DNA of 64,000 nt from Natronosalvus rutilus (GCF_024204665.1 NZ_CP100355.1:1407451-1471450), one strand, 5' to 3'. Counted from the stretch's first letter, positions 42,459 to 52,325 are shown. The notes: generated by a model from the letters alone, not told the origin. Numbers and translations are program-made.

Positions 42459-43621
42459 CAGTGGTTTCCTCTCGCCGCCGTCGCGAATGCCTCGTACCGA
42501 TCGACGACAGCCGATTTCAGTTGCTTCTCGAAGGCAGCGGTTGAGAACGTTTCGACTTTGGACCGAGGATCACCGTCCAACCCGGCCGACTCGAACCGTT
42601 CAACGGAGGCCTGAATACCTGCCGGCGTCCCATCGTGACGGTATCCGTTCTTACCGTCTTCGACGTAGATTCCCGGGAACCCGTCGTTACGCGCCAGAAC
42701 GGCCTTTCCACTAGCATTCGCTTCGATCGGAACGATCCCGAAGTCTTCATTACGGCCATTGAACACGACACCCCGACAGGTCGCCAAGAGATCTCGTTTT
42801 TCGCCTTCCTCGACGAACCCGCGGTACACGAGGTTCTCACTCCGCTTTATTTTCTCGACGACCGTGTCTTCGACGTCGCCACGGCCGCCAGCCAGTACCA
42901 ACTGATGGTCAAGCCTCGCGAACGCTTCGACCACCTCCGGAACGCCCTTCTCCTCGTCGAGACGACCAAGATGAAGATAGAACCCGCCGTCGTCGTCTTC
43001 GCGGTAGGAGTCAACGGCGACGGGCGGATACAGCACCTCCGAATCACGTTTGTAGTATTTTCGTAGGCGCTGCGCGATAATCGGGCTGTTTGCGAAGTAG
43101 CCGTCTACGCGTGGGTCGATCGTGTGATCGCGCATCCGGAGATACCGAATTAACGGTCTGGCGAGTACTCCGGTGGTGGAATCTTTCCGGTCGTGATAGA
43201 GATCGTAAAACCAGCGTGGGGGTGAGTGGCAGTAGTTCAGATGCAAGGTCTCAGCCGGCGTAATGACCGAACGAGTCGTCGCCCCCGACGTGATCAATAC
43301 GTCGGGAGATCCGTACTCACGCCAATCAACGTCTTCCCAGAGAGCGTATTCAAAAGGTCGACCTACGTGCGCCTGAACCTTCCGAAGCAGGCGGGGAGAG
43401 AGGTCCTTCGTCACGTCCACGAACCGTACGTTTCCATACGGATTTGGATCATCTGGTTTGGGTTCTCCGATTGTATATATCCGGTCCACGTTCAGGACAT
43501 CCGCAAGAATCGTTGCAAGGTATTCCGCGCCTCCCCAGGCGTTGATTCCCCAGTGGGCGATAGCGATGTCGAGATCACGGAGGCGCCAGTCTGTGTCCTC
43601 GTCCACTGAAGAGTCACTCAT
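42458..43621 (-). CDS. GT4-family glycosyltransferase
   Basis: A 387-residue GT-B enzyme. It opens IAIAHWGINAWGGAEYLATILADVL, a common GT4 N-terminus, and has a YLHLGRLDEEKGVPEVVEAF strand, VLAGGRGD, and the donor site NGRNEDFGIVPIEANASGKAV. YCHSPPRWFYDLYHD matches GT4 mannosyl-type enzymes. The ATG at 43621 is preferred to one at 43636 as the intervening residues are not conserved. It is cotranscribed with the GT2 and phosphodiesterase genes. Confidence 0.87.
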   Translation of the reverse strand: MSDSSVDEDTDWRLRDLDIAIAHWGINAWGGAEYLATILADVLNVDRIYTIGEPKPDDPNPYGNVRFVDVTKDLSPRLLRKVQAHVGRPFEYALWEDVDWREYGSPDVLITSGATTRSVITPAETLHLNYCHSPPRWFYDLYHDRKDSTTGVLARPLIRYLRMRDHTIDPRVDGYFANSPIIAQRLRKYYKRDSEVLYPPVAVDSYREDDDGGFYLHLGRLDEEKGVPEVVEAFARLDHQLVLAGGRGDVEDTVVEKIKRSENLVYRGFVEEGEKRDLLATCRGVVFNGRNEDFGIVPIEANASGKAVLARNDGFPGIYVEDGKNGYRHDGTPAGIQASVERFESAGLDGDPRSKVETFSTAAFEKQLKSAVVDRYEAFATAARGNH

Positions 43622-43671
43622 ATTTCTACCGAACAAAGTCGGCTGTATAAGCGTATCGGCAAGCGTTCACG

Positions 43672-44592
43672 TCAACGCCATTTCGTCATTCCATATAAGT
43701 AACCAAACCCAACAGCGCCGGTAAAGGCGAACAACATGATGAATTGAACGGCCTTTTCCAAAGAAGGGTTACGAACGAGGTTCCTCGTACGTGCTGGGAC
43801 GAACTTGCGGAAGAGTCGGCCAAGAAAATCGTACTCCTCGCCGGTCGATTCGGGGACCAGTACTTCCATTCCGCGCTTGGAATACCCTTGCCAGAAGGCG
43901 CGGTCGAGCAACCACAGCGGTTTTGTCCGGTAATCGAACACCTTGTGGGCGACCTCCGCTTCGGGGTTGTAGTAGACGCTCTGGTTGTACTCGCTACGAA
44001 GCCGGGCACACAGTTCCGTTTCGCCGCCCTGGAGGTTCTCATCCCCCTGACGACCGCCAATAGTTGTATCGAACCCGCCCAAATCGAGGAAAACTTCGCG
44101 GCGAAAGGAGATATTCGAGCCGAAAGTGTTTCGAACTTCACCCTTTTCATCGGCGAATCCACGTTGGGTAACTCCGACGAGAAAGTAGAACTCCTCAGGG
44201 AGGAATCTCGGCCGTCCAGCCACCCAGAGTGGAATCATTTTTCCGCCCACAGAAAGCGCATCTAAATTCTCATACACTTCGACGAGCTCAGCTACCCATG
44301 CGGGGTCGGCTACGGCATCATCGTCCATGAACGCCACTACGTCTCCGGTCGCCACTCTGGCTCCGTTATTTCGACTTTCGAGAAGCCCGACATTGTTCTT
44401 GTTACAGTGTATTGAAACGCTTTCGTGGTCGTCGTATTCCTCATAGAATTGTTGGCAGACGTCTTCGTTCCCGTCTGCTACCAGTACAAGTTCAATGTCG
44501 TCGTGGCTCTGGGCGAGAATGCTATTGACTGCATCTCGAAGGTCTTGATACCGGTCCAGCGTGTGTTCACAGACGACCACCGAGACGCGCAT
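43672..44592 (-). CDS. GT2-family glycosyltransferase, AglG/AglE/AglI-like
   Basis: A 306-residue GT-A enzyme. It begins MRVSVVVCEHTLDRYQDLRDAVNSILAQS, has ELVLVADGNE, the DXD-type VAFMDDDAVADPAWV, and GGRQGDENLQGGETELCARLR. The C-terminal third includes a hydrophobic segment (FIMLFAFTGAVGFGYLYG), as in the Haloferax Agl glycosyltransferases that add sugars to dolichol phosphate. The start at 44592 sits before the first beta strand. It is divergent from the epimerase at 44727. Confidence 0.87.
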   Translation of the reverse strand: MRVSVVVCEHTLDRYQDLRDAVNSILAQSHDDIELVLVADGNEDVCQQFYEEYDDHESVSIHCNKNNVGLLESRNNGARVATGDVVAFMDDDAVADPAWVAELVEVYENLDALSVGGKMIPLWVAGRPRFLPEEFYFLVGVTQRGFADEKGEVRNTFGSNISFRREVFLDLGGFDTTIGGRQGDENLQGGETELCARLRSEYNQSVYYNPEAEVAHKVFDYRTKPLWLLDRAFWQGYSKRGMEVLVPESTGEEYDFLGRLFRKFVPARTRNLVRNPSLEKAVQFIMLFAFTGAVGFGYLYGMTKWR

Positions 44593-44695
44593 ATACGGGC
44601 CTGCGAAACTGAGAGAGTTAGTTATTTCGGTAAACGGCCTCGGGCGCAGGGTAGCCGTTACTTGGACTGTCGATGGCAACCAACGGAACATCAGG

Positions 44696-44703
44696 TTATT
44701 TAA
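44696..44703 (+). promoter_or_regulatory. TATA box of the 44727 epimerase gene
   Basis: TTATTTAA is centred about 27 nt upstream of the ATG at 44727, which selects that start over longer in-frame options. Confidence 0.55.
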
Positions 44704-44726
44704 TGAAACGAGCAGACCATTGGTGC

Positions 44727-45641
44727 ATGGAAGGAAAACGCGTTCTCATCACGGGCGGTGCTGGGTTTATTGGTTCTAACCTCGCAAACTATCTTGCTTC
44801 TACAAATGAGGTAGTTGTCGTCGACGATCTCTACCTGGGGACCACCGACAATCTTATCGACGAAGTCGAATTCCACGATGTGAGCGTCCTTGATGATGAC
44901 CTCCCGTCCGATGTTGATATCCTGTTCCACCTCGCAGCACTCTCCTCTCGGAATATGCACGAAGATGATCCTCGGCGTGGATGTCGTATCAACGTTGAGG
45001 GCTTCGTCAATGCGGTTGAGCAGGTTCGTAAACAGGGTTGCGAAACCGTCGTTTACGCCTCCACGTCGTCTATCTATGGCAGCCAGACTGATCCATCCGT
45101 TGAAAGCATGGATGTCGAGGCACACACGGGGTACGAGGCGTCGAAACTAGCTCGCGAACGTTACGCTGAATACTATGCCAATCACCATGGACTCTCGATG
45201 GCTGGCCTTCGCCTGTTCTCTGTCTATCAAGGATTCGGAGGTAACGAGGAACACAAAGGTAAGTTCGCAAATACCGTCGCCCAGTTCACGGATCGAATTG
45301 CCGCCGGTGAATCGCCAAAAGTGTTCGGCGATGGTACACAGACTCGGGATTTCACACACGTCGATGATGTCGTGCGCGCGTTCGAACTCGCTGCAGATCA
45401 CGAACTTGGCGGGGTATATAACGTCGGAACGGGCGATGCCTACAGTTTCAACAGGATGATCGAACTGATCAATGATGAACTCGCCACTGATGTCGAGCCA
45501 GAGTACGTTGACTGTCCCTTTGACGATTACGTCGAACACACATGTGCCGACCCATCGAAATTCTCTCGAGCAACGGGTTGGGCCCCTTCGATCGATTTCG
45601 AAGATGGAGTGAAGATGGTGTGCCAGCCCTACCTTGACTAA
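44727..45641 (+). CDS. UDP-glucose 4-epimerase-like SDR enzyme
   Basis: A 304-residue extended SDR. It has GGAGFIGSNLA near the N-terminus, HLAALSSRN, active-site STSSIYGSQ and TGYEASK (Tyr/Lys), then TRDFTHVDDVVRAFELA. Closest in pattern to GalE and related UDP-hexose(uronate) epimerases of haloarchaeal glycosylation loci. It stands alone between the GT2 gene and aglB. Confidence 0.85.
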   Translation: MEGKRVLITGGAGFIGSNLANYLASTNEVVVVDDLYLGTTDNLIDEVEFHDVSVLDDDLPSDVDILFHLAALSSRNMHEDDPRRGCRINVEGFVNAVEQVRKQGCETVVYASTSSIYGSQTDPSVESMDVEAHTGYEASKLARERYAEYYANHHGLSMAGLRLFSVYQGFGGNEEHKGKFANTVAQFTDRIAAGESPKVFGDGTQTRDFTHVDDVVRAFELAADHELGGVYNVGTGDAYSFNRMIELINDELATDVEPEYVDCPFDDYVEHTCADPSKFSRATGWAPSIDFEDGVKMVCQPYLD

Positions 45642-45925
45642 GTCGATAGGTTAGCTTGGAACCTGAGAACTGGTACGGCCTGCTTCTCGACAGCGCTCGA
45701 GAATTCACTAAGCCGCGTTGGATACCAGTGTTCATCACTCGACACGACGTACCCGCCCGCGTTTTTTTGATCTATCGGGTAATCCGCTCTTTGCGATCAC
45801 TGGGACGAATCGCGCTGGATACGGTCAGATTCTCATTCGGTCAACTACACATGAAAACAGTCTCACCAATAGCCCCCAACAGTAGATAACAAAGTTTATT
45901 CGCCATATTGCACTGGTGGGACGTA
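45642..45925. other. Intergenic region with a T-run; aglB promoter
   Basis: A T7 run at about 45767 may terminate the epimerase transcript. TTTATT at 45895-45900 is centred about 28 nt before the aglB ATG. A 77-codon frame at 45656-45889 begins with TTG and has no similarity, so it is not called. Confidence 0.5.
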
Positions 45926-48900
45926 ATGAGTACTGACACTGAACACGTCGACGAGGGAACCGAAACGCCCTCCACCCTCGAGACGTGGCAGGAGTGGTAT
46001 CACCTTCCCCTCCTCGGGCTGGTGATACTATTCATGCTGTGGACTCGCCTCCGGTCCTACGAGAACTTCGTCGCCGACGGCTCGCCGCGTTTGTCCGGCG
46101 TCGACTCGTGGTATCACTGGCGGACGATCCGGTGGACCGCCGAGAATTATCCATTCACGATGCCTTATGAGGTCTATACTGGTTACCCTACAGGGACCTA
46201 CGTCGGCCACTTCGGTACGCTATTCGACCAGCTTATCGTCACGGCGGCGATGATCGTCGGTCTCGGAAATCCTTCCCCTGAAACCCTCTACATGGTTGCT
46301 CTCGTGTCCATCCCGCTGATGGGCGCGCTCACTGCGATTCCCGTCTTCTACATGGGCCGTCGACTCGGCGGGACCATCGGTGGACTCGTCTCGATCGTCC
46401 TCCTCGCGCTCGTGCCTGGCTCGTTCTTCTACCGATCGGCCGTTGGTCAGCTCGACCACCACATTGGCGAAGCGCTGTTCATGGCGATTGCGGTCCTCGC
46501 AATGATGGTTGCTGTCCGGGCCGGCGAACGCGACCGGCCGATCTACGAACTCGTCGTCGACCGCGACTGGGACGCCCTTCATCGCCCGACGATCTACTCG
46601 GTCCTTGCCGGTCTCGCACTCACGCTGTTCATCTGGGTCTGGCCTTCGGCGGTATTGTTGATCGGTATCTTCGGCGTCTTCTTCTGCATCCAGCTCTGTG
46701 TCGACTACATTCGAGGAATTTCCCCCGACCACGTCGCCTTCGTCGGTGCCGTCAGCCTCGGTGTGACGGCAATCGGATCCGTGCTCCTGTTCGAACAGTG
46801 GTCCAGCAGCGTCTCCGACTTCGGCTACCTCCAGCCGACACTCGCGCTGGCTGTCGCATTTGGCTGCGTGTTCATGGCCTGGCTCGCCCGCCAGTGGGAC
46901 GACCTCGAGGTCAACCGCAATTATTACCCGGCTGCGATCGCCGGCCTCCTGATCGTTGGACTCGGCACGATGGCAGTTCTGATACCTGATCTCTACGACA
47001 CCGTGATTAACAACCTCACGAGCCGACTCCTGCCGCTTGACCCCTCGACTGGGGCACTCACCGTTTCGGAGGCCCAGCCCCCGGACGACTTCACGCAATA
47101 CGTGTTCAACGAGTTCGGGGCCGCGTTCTTCACCATGCTCGGCGGACTCGCGTTCCTCCTGCTCCGTCCGCTGTTCGGACGCGAGTGGCGCGCGGAGTAC
47201 ACCCTCGTGATCGTCTGGTCGCTGTTCCTGATCAGCATGGCGTCGACCCAGACCCGATTCTCCTACTACCTCGCGGTCGCGGTCGCGGTCGTCAACGCGG
47301 TCTTCGTCGCTGACATCGCCCGCGTCCTCAGCCTGGATTTCCATCGAACGGCCGACTCGATTCGCGACGTCGAGACCTACCAAGTGATCGCGATCGTCCT
47401 CGTCGTCGTGATGCTGTTCATGCCCCTGCTCCCGCCGATCGCCGCTGACGGCGCGACCACCTGGGAGCGCGGCGAGAACGTCGGCCCGAGTGGCGACGCG
47501 ATGACCTGGGACGAGTCGACCCAGTGGCTCCTCGAGAGCACGCCCGAACCCGGAAACTGGGCGGGCGCGGGCAACCAGAGCGAACTCGAGTACTACGGAA
47601 CCTACGACCGTCCCGCCGACGGCGACTTCGACTATCCGGGCGGTTCCTATGGCGTGATGTCCTGGTGGGACTACGGCCACCTGATCACGACCAATGGCGA
47701 GCGCATCCCGCACTCGAACCCGTTCCAGCAGAACGCCCGATCGTCCTCGTGGTACCTACTGGCCGGGGAGGAGTCTCACGGTGAGGCCATCCTCGACGGT
47801 ATCGCCGCGGGCGTTCCGGTGGTGAATCAGCCAGCAGAGAACATCACCGCAGAAATCGAGAGCGCCGACAGTGCCGACGAGGGTGAGATGCGCTACGTCA
47901 TGATCGACGACGAGATGGCCGGTGGGAAGTTCAGCGCGATTACCCGATGGACTGATCCGGCGTACAGTTCCTATTACGACCAGTCTCAATATCAGATTCG
48001 CGACAGCGAGGAGTCGGTCCCGGTCGCTTCCGATGCCTACTACGACACGATGCTCGCGTCCCTGTACATCGACGATGCGGAGGGAATGGATCACTACCGC
48101 CTGGTTCACGAGAGCGAACGGTACTCGATCGTTGGTGGAATGGCCCTCGGCCAGTCTATCAGACCTCACTACTCGCTTCGCCTCTCCAACCTCGGTCTCC
48201 CAGCCGGCTGGAGCGAGCAGACCGCTCAGTTCGACGCCCAGCTCGCACAGGCGGAAGCTAATAACCAGGTCTTCGGCGGTTTCGGATTCCCGATCTGGGA
48301 TGGGCATATCGTCTCGTCAGTGAAGACCTTCGAGCGCGTCGAGGGGGCGAACATCACCGGCACGGTCGACGGCGAAGTCGCCGACTCCGACCGCGTCTAC
48401 GCGCAGATCGAACTCGAGACGGAGCCGGGACGAACGTTCACTTACACGCAACAGGCCAACGTGAGCGACGACGGCACGTTCGAGTTGACGGTCCCGTACG
48501 CGACGAACGACGAGCTCGGACCGGAAGACGGCTACACCGATAGCGCGGTCGAGGCGGTCGACGAAGAGTACGAAATCTTCGTCGGGACACCCGAAGACGG
48601 CGAGATCGAGCGCCAGTACCTGGGAACCACGGCGGTCCCCGAGACAGCCGTCGTGGAGGGTGAGGACCTTGAGGTGACGCTCGAGGAAGGTGACGGCGAG
48701 ATCGTGCCAGATCCGGATGCGGAGGCACAGCCGTCCGAGGGTGAGGACGAGAACGAGACCGACGACGGTGCGGACGATGACGAGTCCAGCAACGACGGAT
48801 CGGAGAACGTCACGGACGACGGCAACGAGACGGAGACGGGTTCGGACGATGAGAACGAGACGGATGCGGGTTCGGACGCCAACAATGGAACGAACACGGA

Positions 48901-48988
48901 TTCAGACGATGAAAACGCGACGAACGAAACGAACGACACGCCGGACGCTCCTGCCCTGATGGATCCGGTAGCGCCGCGAGCGGACTGA
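45926..48988 (+). CDS. aglB: Oligosaccharyltransferase AglB
   Basis: A 1020-residue STT3-type enzyme (archaeosortase A system-associated class) that moves glycan from dolichol phosphate to Asn of N-X-S/T on exported proteins. The first external loop carries the metal Asp in SGVDSWYHW, and a second acidic loop follows in VGQLDHHIGE. About 12-13 membrane segments run to near residue 510, and WWDYG is at 580-584. The outer domain continues with beta-rich segments. The last ~90 residues are an acidic low-complexity tail with eight N-X-S/T sequons. The leaderless promoter fixes the start at 45926. Confidence 0.95.
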   Translation: MSTDTEHVDEGTETPSTLETWQEWYHLPLLGLVILFMLWTRLRSYENFVADGSPRLSGVDSWYHWRTIRWTAENYPFTMPYEVYTGYPTGTYVGHFGTLFDQLIVTAAMIVGLGNPSPETLYMVALVSIPLMGALTAIPVFYMGRRLGGTIGGLVSIVLLALVPGSFFYRSAVGQLDHHIGEALFMAIAVLAMMVAVRAGERDRPIYELVVDRDWDALHRPTIYSVLAGLALTLFIWVWPSAVLLIGIFGVFFCIQLCVDYIRGISPDHVAFVGAVSLGVTAIGSVLLFEQWSSSVSDFGYLQPTLALAVAFGCVFMAWLARQWDDLEVNRNYYPAAIAGLLIVGLGTMAVLIPDLYDTVINNLTSRLLPLDPSTGALTVSEAQPPDDFTQYVFNEFGAAFFTMLGGLAFLLLRPLFGREWRAEYTLVIVWSLFLISMASTQTRFSYYLAVAVAVVNAVFVADIARVLSLDFHRTADSIRDVETYQVIAIVLVVVMLFMPLLPPIAADGATTWERGENVGPSGDAMTWDESTQWLLESTPEPGNWAGAGNQSELEYYGTYDRPADGDFDYPGGSYGVMSWWDYGHLITTNGERIPHSNPFQQNARSSSWYLLAGEESHGEAILDGIAAGVPVVNQPAENITAEIESADSADEGEMRYVMIDDEMAGGKFSAITRWTDPAYSSYYDQSQYQIRDSEESVPVASDAYYDTMLASLYIDDAEGMDHYRLVHESERYSIVGGMALGQSIRPHYSLRLSNLGLPAGWSEQTAQFDAQLAQAEANNQVFGGFGFPIWDGHIVSSVKTFERVEGANITGTVDGEVADSDRVYAQIELETEPGRTFTYTQQANVSDDGTFELTVPYATNDELGPEDGYTDSAVEAVDEEYEIFVGTPEDGEIERQYLGTTAVPETAVVEGEDLEVTLEEGDGEIVPDPDAEAQPSEGEDENETDDGADDDESSNDGSENVTDDGNETETGSDDENETDAGSDANNGTNTDSDDENATNETNDTPDAPALMDPVAPRAD

Positions 48989-49109
48989 TTCGGGCGCGAT
49001 TCTACTCGAGGAGGCCGCGCTGTCGAGTCGAGACGAACATCCGACTCTGGGCCACTCTTCGTCGACGTCGACCGCCGACGCTTTTGCGACGCGCATCGAG
49101 CAGTCGGGC

Positions 49110-50180
49110 ATGGACGATCACGACCTGCTACGAATGACGCCCGGGCCCACGGAGGTCCCCGAACGCGTCCGTGAGCGTATGGCCGAACCGAGCCAAAACC
49201 CCGACGTTGAACCCGAGTTCGTCGACTTCTATCGCGACCTTACCGAAAAGCTCGAGCCGATCTACGGCGACGGCGACGTCGCCATTCTCGGCGGTGAGGG
49301 CATCCTGGGGCTCGAGGCCGCGGTGGCCTCGCTGGTCGACCCAGGCGACAAGGTGCTGTGTATCGCCAACGGACTCTACGGCGAGGGCTTTGCGGACTTC
49401 GTCGACCTGTACGACGGCGAGGCGACCGTCTGTGGCGGCGACTGGCGGGAACCGATCGACGTCGACGCGGTCGAGCGGGAACTCGAGACCGGCGATTACG
49501 ACGTCGCGACGATGGTTCACTGTGAGACGCCGACGGGCGTGCTCAACGACCTCGAGCCGGTACTCGACCGCCTCACCGAGCACGACGTGATCAGCGTCGT
49601 CGACGCCGTCTCCTCGCTCGGTGGAACTCCGGTGCCGACCGAGCGCATCGACGTCGTCCTCGGAGCGACCCAGAAGTGTTTCAGCGCGCCGCCGGGGCTG
49701 ACCGTCTGTGCGGTGGGCGACCGCGCCTGGGAGCGGATCGAAACCGTCGAGTCGCGCTCGTTCTACGCGAGTCTCGAGCCTTGGAAGACCGTGATCGAGG
49801 ACGAGTGGTTCCCCTACACCCACCTCACGGCCAACCTGCAGGCCCTCGACGCAGCGACCGACCTGCTTCTCGAAGAGGGCCTCGACTCCGTCTATGCGCG
49901 CCACGAGGCGGCCGCCGAGCGGTGTCGCGAGCGGGCCGACGACATGGGCCTCGAGGTGTATCCCAAGAACTCGCTCGCGTCGCCGACGGTGACGGCACTC
50001 GACCTCGAGGGACGCGCGACGGACCTCCAGGCGCAGATCCGCGAGGATCACGGTATCGTCCTCTCGACGGGTCTGGGTGACCTCGAGGACGATATCCTCA
50101 GGATCGGTCACATGGGCCACAACGCCCGGATCGACCGGGTCGAGCGGACGATGGATGCTCTCGAGGCCGCGCTCGAGTGA
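49110..50180 (+). CDS. Class V aminotransferase (alanine/serine-glyoxylate type)
   Basis: A 356-residue PLP enzyme. It starts LLRMTPGPTEVPERV, the standard opening of the alanine-glyoxylate/serine-pyruvate aminotransferase group. VVDAVSSLGG holds the pyridine-binding Asp, and Lys189 in GATQKCFSAPPG is the Schiff-base lysine. The product is probably glycine, serine or alanine from glyoxylate or pyruvate. It is monocistronic, with cstA downstream behind its own promoter region. Confidence 0.88.
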   Translation: MDDHDLLRMTPGPTEVPERVRERMAEPSQNPDVEPEFVDFYRDLTEKLEPIYGDGDVAILGGEGILGLEAAVASLVDPGDKVLCIANGLYGEGFADFVDLYDGEATVCGGDWREPIDVDAVERELETGDYDVATMVHCETPTGVLNDLEPVLDRLTEHDVISVVDAVSSLGGTPVPTERIDVVLGATQKCFSAPPGLTVCAVGDRAWERIETVESRSFYASLEPWKTVIEDEWFPYTHLTANLQALDAATDLLLEEGLDSVYARHEAAAERCRERADDMGLEVYPKNSLASPTVTALDLEGRATDLQAQIREDHGIVLSTGLGDLEDDILRIGHMGHNARIDRVERTMDALEAALE

Positions 50181-50465
50181 GCGCTCGTTGGAGCGCACAT
50201 TTAGTGAGTTCTCTCCCCCGTTCCCGGGGAGATCGCTACTCGACCGACTGACACGAGGAGTTTTTCGTTTCGGGGCCCGTTTCGCGCGGGCCACGCGATG
50301 GAGTACCGATCACCACAGTAAGTATTGGATCGACGCCGTAACCGTCGATTTACTGCCATATTCTCGAATCGAATATCCACCCGGATATAATAACTTCACC
50401 ATCGATGGTGTGAATATAACCAAGTATTAAGAGTATCGGCCACACTCTGTGTGGGTGGGCTTGTC
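50181..50465. promoter_or_regulatory. cstA upstream region with three inverted repeats
   Basis: Palindromes: ATATTC-N7-GAATAT (50358-50376), the perfect 14-mer CACCATCGATGGTG (50397-50410), and CCACAC-TCT-GTGTGG (50440-50454), the last ending 11 nt before the ATG. The surrounding DNA is AT-rich (about 50330-50435), in contrast to both flanking genes. It looks like a regulated promoter. Confidence 0.6.
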
Positions 50466-52325
50466 ATGACACAGGTAATTTGGATCGTTGCCGCGGTACT
50501 GGTAACGTTTACAGTGGGGTACGTGGGGTACTCGAGGTACCTCGTACAGTTCGTCGAACTCGACTCGAGTCGAACCACACCGGCACACAAGTACGAGGAC
50601 GGCCAGGAGTACGTCCCGTCGAAGAAACCGGTATTGTTGGGGCATCACTTCTCGAGCATCGCCGGCGGTGCGCCGATCGTCGGACCGATTACGGCGGGCG
50701 CCATCTGGGGCTGGGCGCCCGCGCTCGCGTGGGTCGCCATCGGGAACCCCCTGATGGGCGCCGTTCACGACTTCATCTCGCTGTCCGGGTCGATGCGACA
50801 CGAGGGGAAGTCGATCGGCTACATCATCGGCGAGTACGTCGGCGAACGGGGCAAAGACATGCTGCTGTGGTTCGCGTTCCTCACCATCATCCTGGTGGTG
50901 GCGGTGTTCGCGCTCGTCGTGGGTATCGTCCTGAACGCGTTTCCGCAGGCGGCTACCGCGAGTCTGGTGTACATCGGGCTCGCGCTGGTGTTCGGCGTGT
51001 ACCTCTACCAGATGAACGCCCCGTTCATTCCCGGGACGATCCTGTTTGTCGCAGGCGTGTTCGCGGGCGTCTGGGTCGGGATCCAGTACCCGCTCGCGAT
51101 CTTCGAGCTGGCGGAGGGTGCCCACCCCGAGGGAACCATCGTCATCTTCGAAGGAATGACTGGGTCGTGGATGCCCGGTGCCGGCACCCCCGCGCTGAAC
51201 GGGAACAGCGCCGCGTGGGTCCCGGTCATCCTCGTATACGCCGCGGTCGCCAGCGCGCTCCCGGTCTGGACGCTGCTCCAGCCGCGTGACTACCTCTCGT
51301 CGTTCCTGCTGTACGCGGGTGTCGGCGGGGCGCTGCTCGCGATCATCGTCGGGACGATCTTCGGGACGTCCTCGGAGCCGCTCGTGGTCGACAGCAGCAT
51401 CGGCGCGTTCGAGGGATTCCTGGGCGTCGACGCCGTCTCCCCGTACCCGCTGTTCCCGCTGTTGTTCATCACGATCGCGTGCGGGACCATCAGTGGCTTC
51501 CACTCGCTCGTTTCTTCGGGAACGACGGCAAAGCAACTCAACAAGGAGAGCGACGCCCGCCTCATCGGGTACGGCGGCATGCTCGGTGAGGGCCTGCTCG
51601 CCGCAACGGCACTGTCGACGCTGGCAGTTGCCGGGCTCGCCTCGGAAGCATCCGGTGGCGGCATCGGTGGCGCGCTCCCGAACTTCGCGACCGGCGGGGG
51701 CGTCATCCTCACGAGTTTCGGCATCGATCCCGCGTTCGGCGCCCCGTTCATGGCGCTCGTGCTCGTGAGCTTCCTGCTCACGTCCACCGACACGGCTGCT
51801 CGCCTCGGCCGATACATGATGGAGGAAATCGTCGGTATGGTCGGGAGCGGCACCGACACCGGCTTCTCCGGCGGCGTCGGCTCGTTCGCTGGCGGTCGAT
51901 ACACGAATCCCGTCATTCAGATCAGCATCGCGTACCTGCTCATCATCTCCGGCCAGTGGACCACACTGTGGGGGCTGTTCGGTGGCGCCAACCAGTTGCT
52001 CGCCGCGCTGGCCCTGCTCACCGGGACCGTCTGGCTCGCCAACTGGGACCGCTCCAAACAGCTCGTCAGCACCGGTGTCCCGATGGCCATCATGGTCGTC
52101 ATCACCACCCTCGGGCTCGCCTGGTTGGCGTTCTACGAGAACCTGTACGTGAACCTGCTACAGGGCGGTGCAGACGGATTCCTCGCGACCGCTTCCGCGT
52201 TCGTCCAGATGGTGCTCGCCCTCGTGCTCATCTACCTGGCGCTCTCGCTGGTGCGCATCGGGTACGGGAACATCTCGAGTGCACGGACCGGCCGCGAACC
52301 AGCAGCAGAACCGGGCGACGACTGA
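50466..52325 (+). CDS. cstA: CstA-family peptide/pyruvate transporter
   Basis: A 619-residue membrane protein of the carbon-starvation CstA family with about 16 hydrophobic segments. Family blocks are PVLLGHHFSSIAGGAPIVGP near residue 60, GNPLMGAVHDF, GTISGFHSLVSSGTTAKQL and LLTSTDTAARLGRYMMEE. CstA proteins import peptides or pyruvate under carbon limitation. Its promoter region has several palindromes, in line with starvation control. The ATG at 50466 is preferred over a GTG at 50451. Confidence 0.92.
   Translation: MTQVIWIVAAVLVTFTVGYVGYSRYLVQFVELDSSRTTPAHKYEDGQEYVPSKKPVLLGHHFSSIAGGAPIVGPITAGAIWGWAPALAWVAIGNPLMGAVHDFISLSGSMRHEGKSIGYIIGEYVGERGKDMLLWFAFLTIILVVAVFALVVGIVLNAFPQAATASLVYIGLALVFGVYLYQMNAPFIPGTILFVAGVFAGVWVGIQYPLAIFELAEGAHPEGTIVIFEGMTGSWMPGAGTPALNGNSAAWVPVILVYAAVASALPVWTLLQPRDYLSSFLLYAGVGGALLAIIVGTIFGTSSEPLVVDSSIGAFEGFLGVDAVSPYPLFPLLFITIACGTISGFHSLVSSGTTAKQLNKESDARLIGYGGMLGEGLLAATALSTLAVAGLASEASGGGIGGALPNFATGGGVILTSFGIDPAFGAPFMALVLVSFLLTSTDTAARLGRYMMEEIVGMVGSGTDTGFSGGVGSFAGGRYTNPVIQISIAYLLIISGQWTTLWGLFGGANQLLAALALLTGTVWLANWDRSKQLVSTGVPMAIMVVITTLGLAWLAFYENLYVNLLQGGADGFLATASAFVQMVLALVLIYLALSLVRIGYGNISSARTGREPAAEPGDD

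Noticed and set aside
45656-45889. 77-codon ORF before aglB with TTG start
   Set aside because: No promoter or similarity, and a T-run within it suggests a terminator zone.
46220-47713. 497-codon ORF antisense to aglB
   Set aside because: Mirror frame of a GC3-rich gene; composition is Arg/Asp/Glu/His-rich and aglB is certain.
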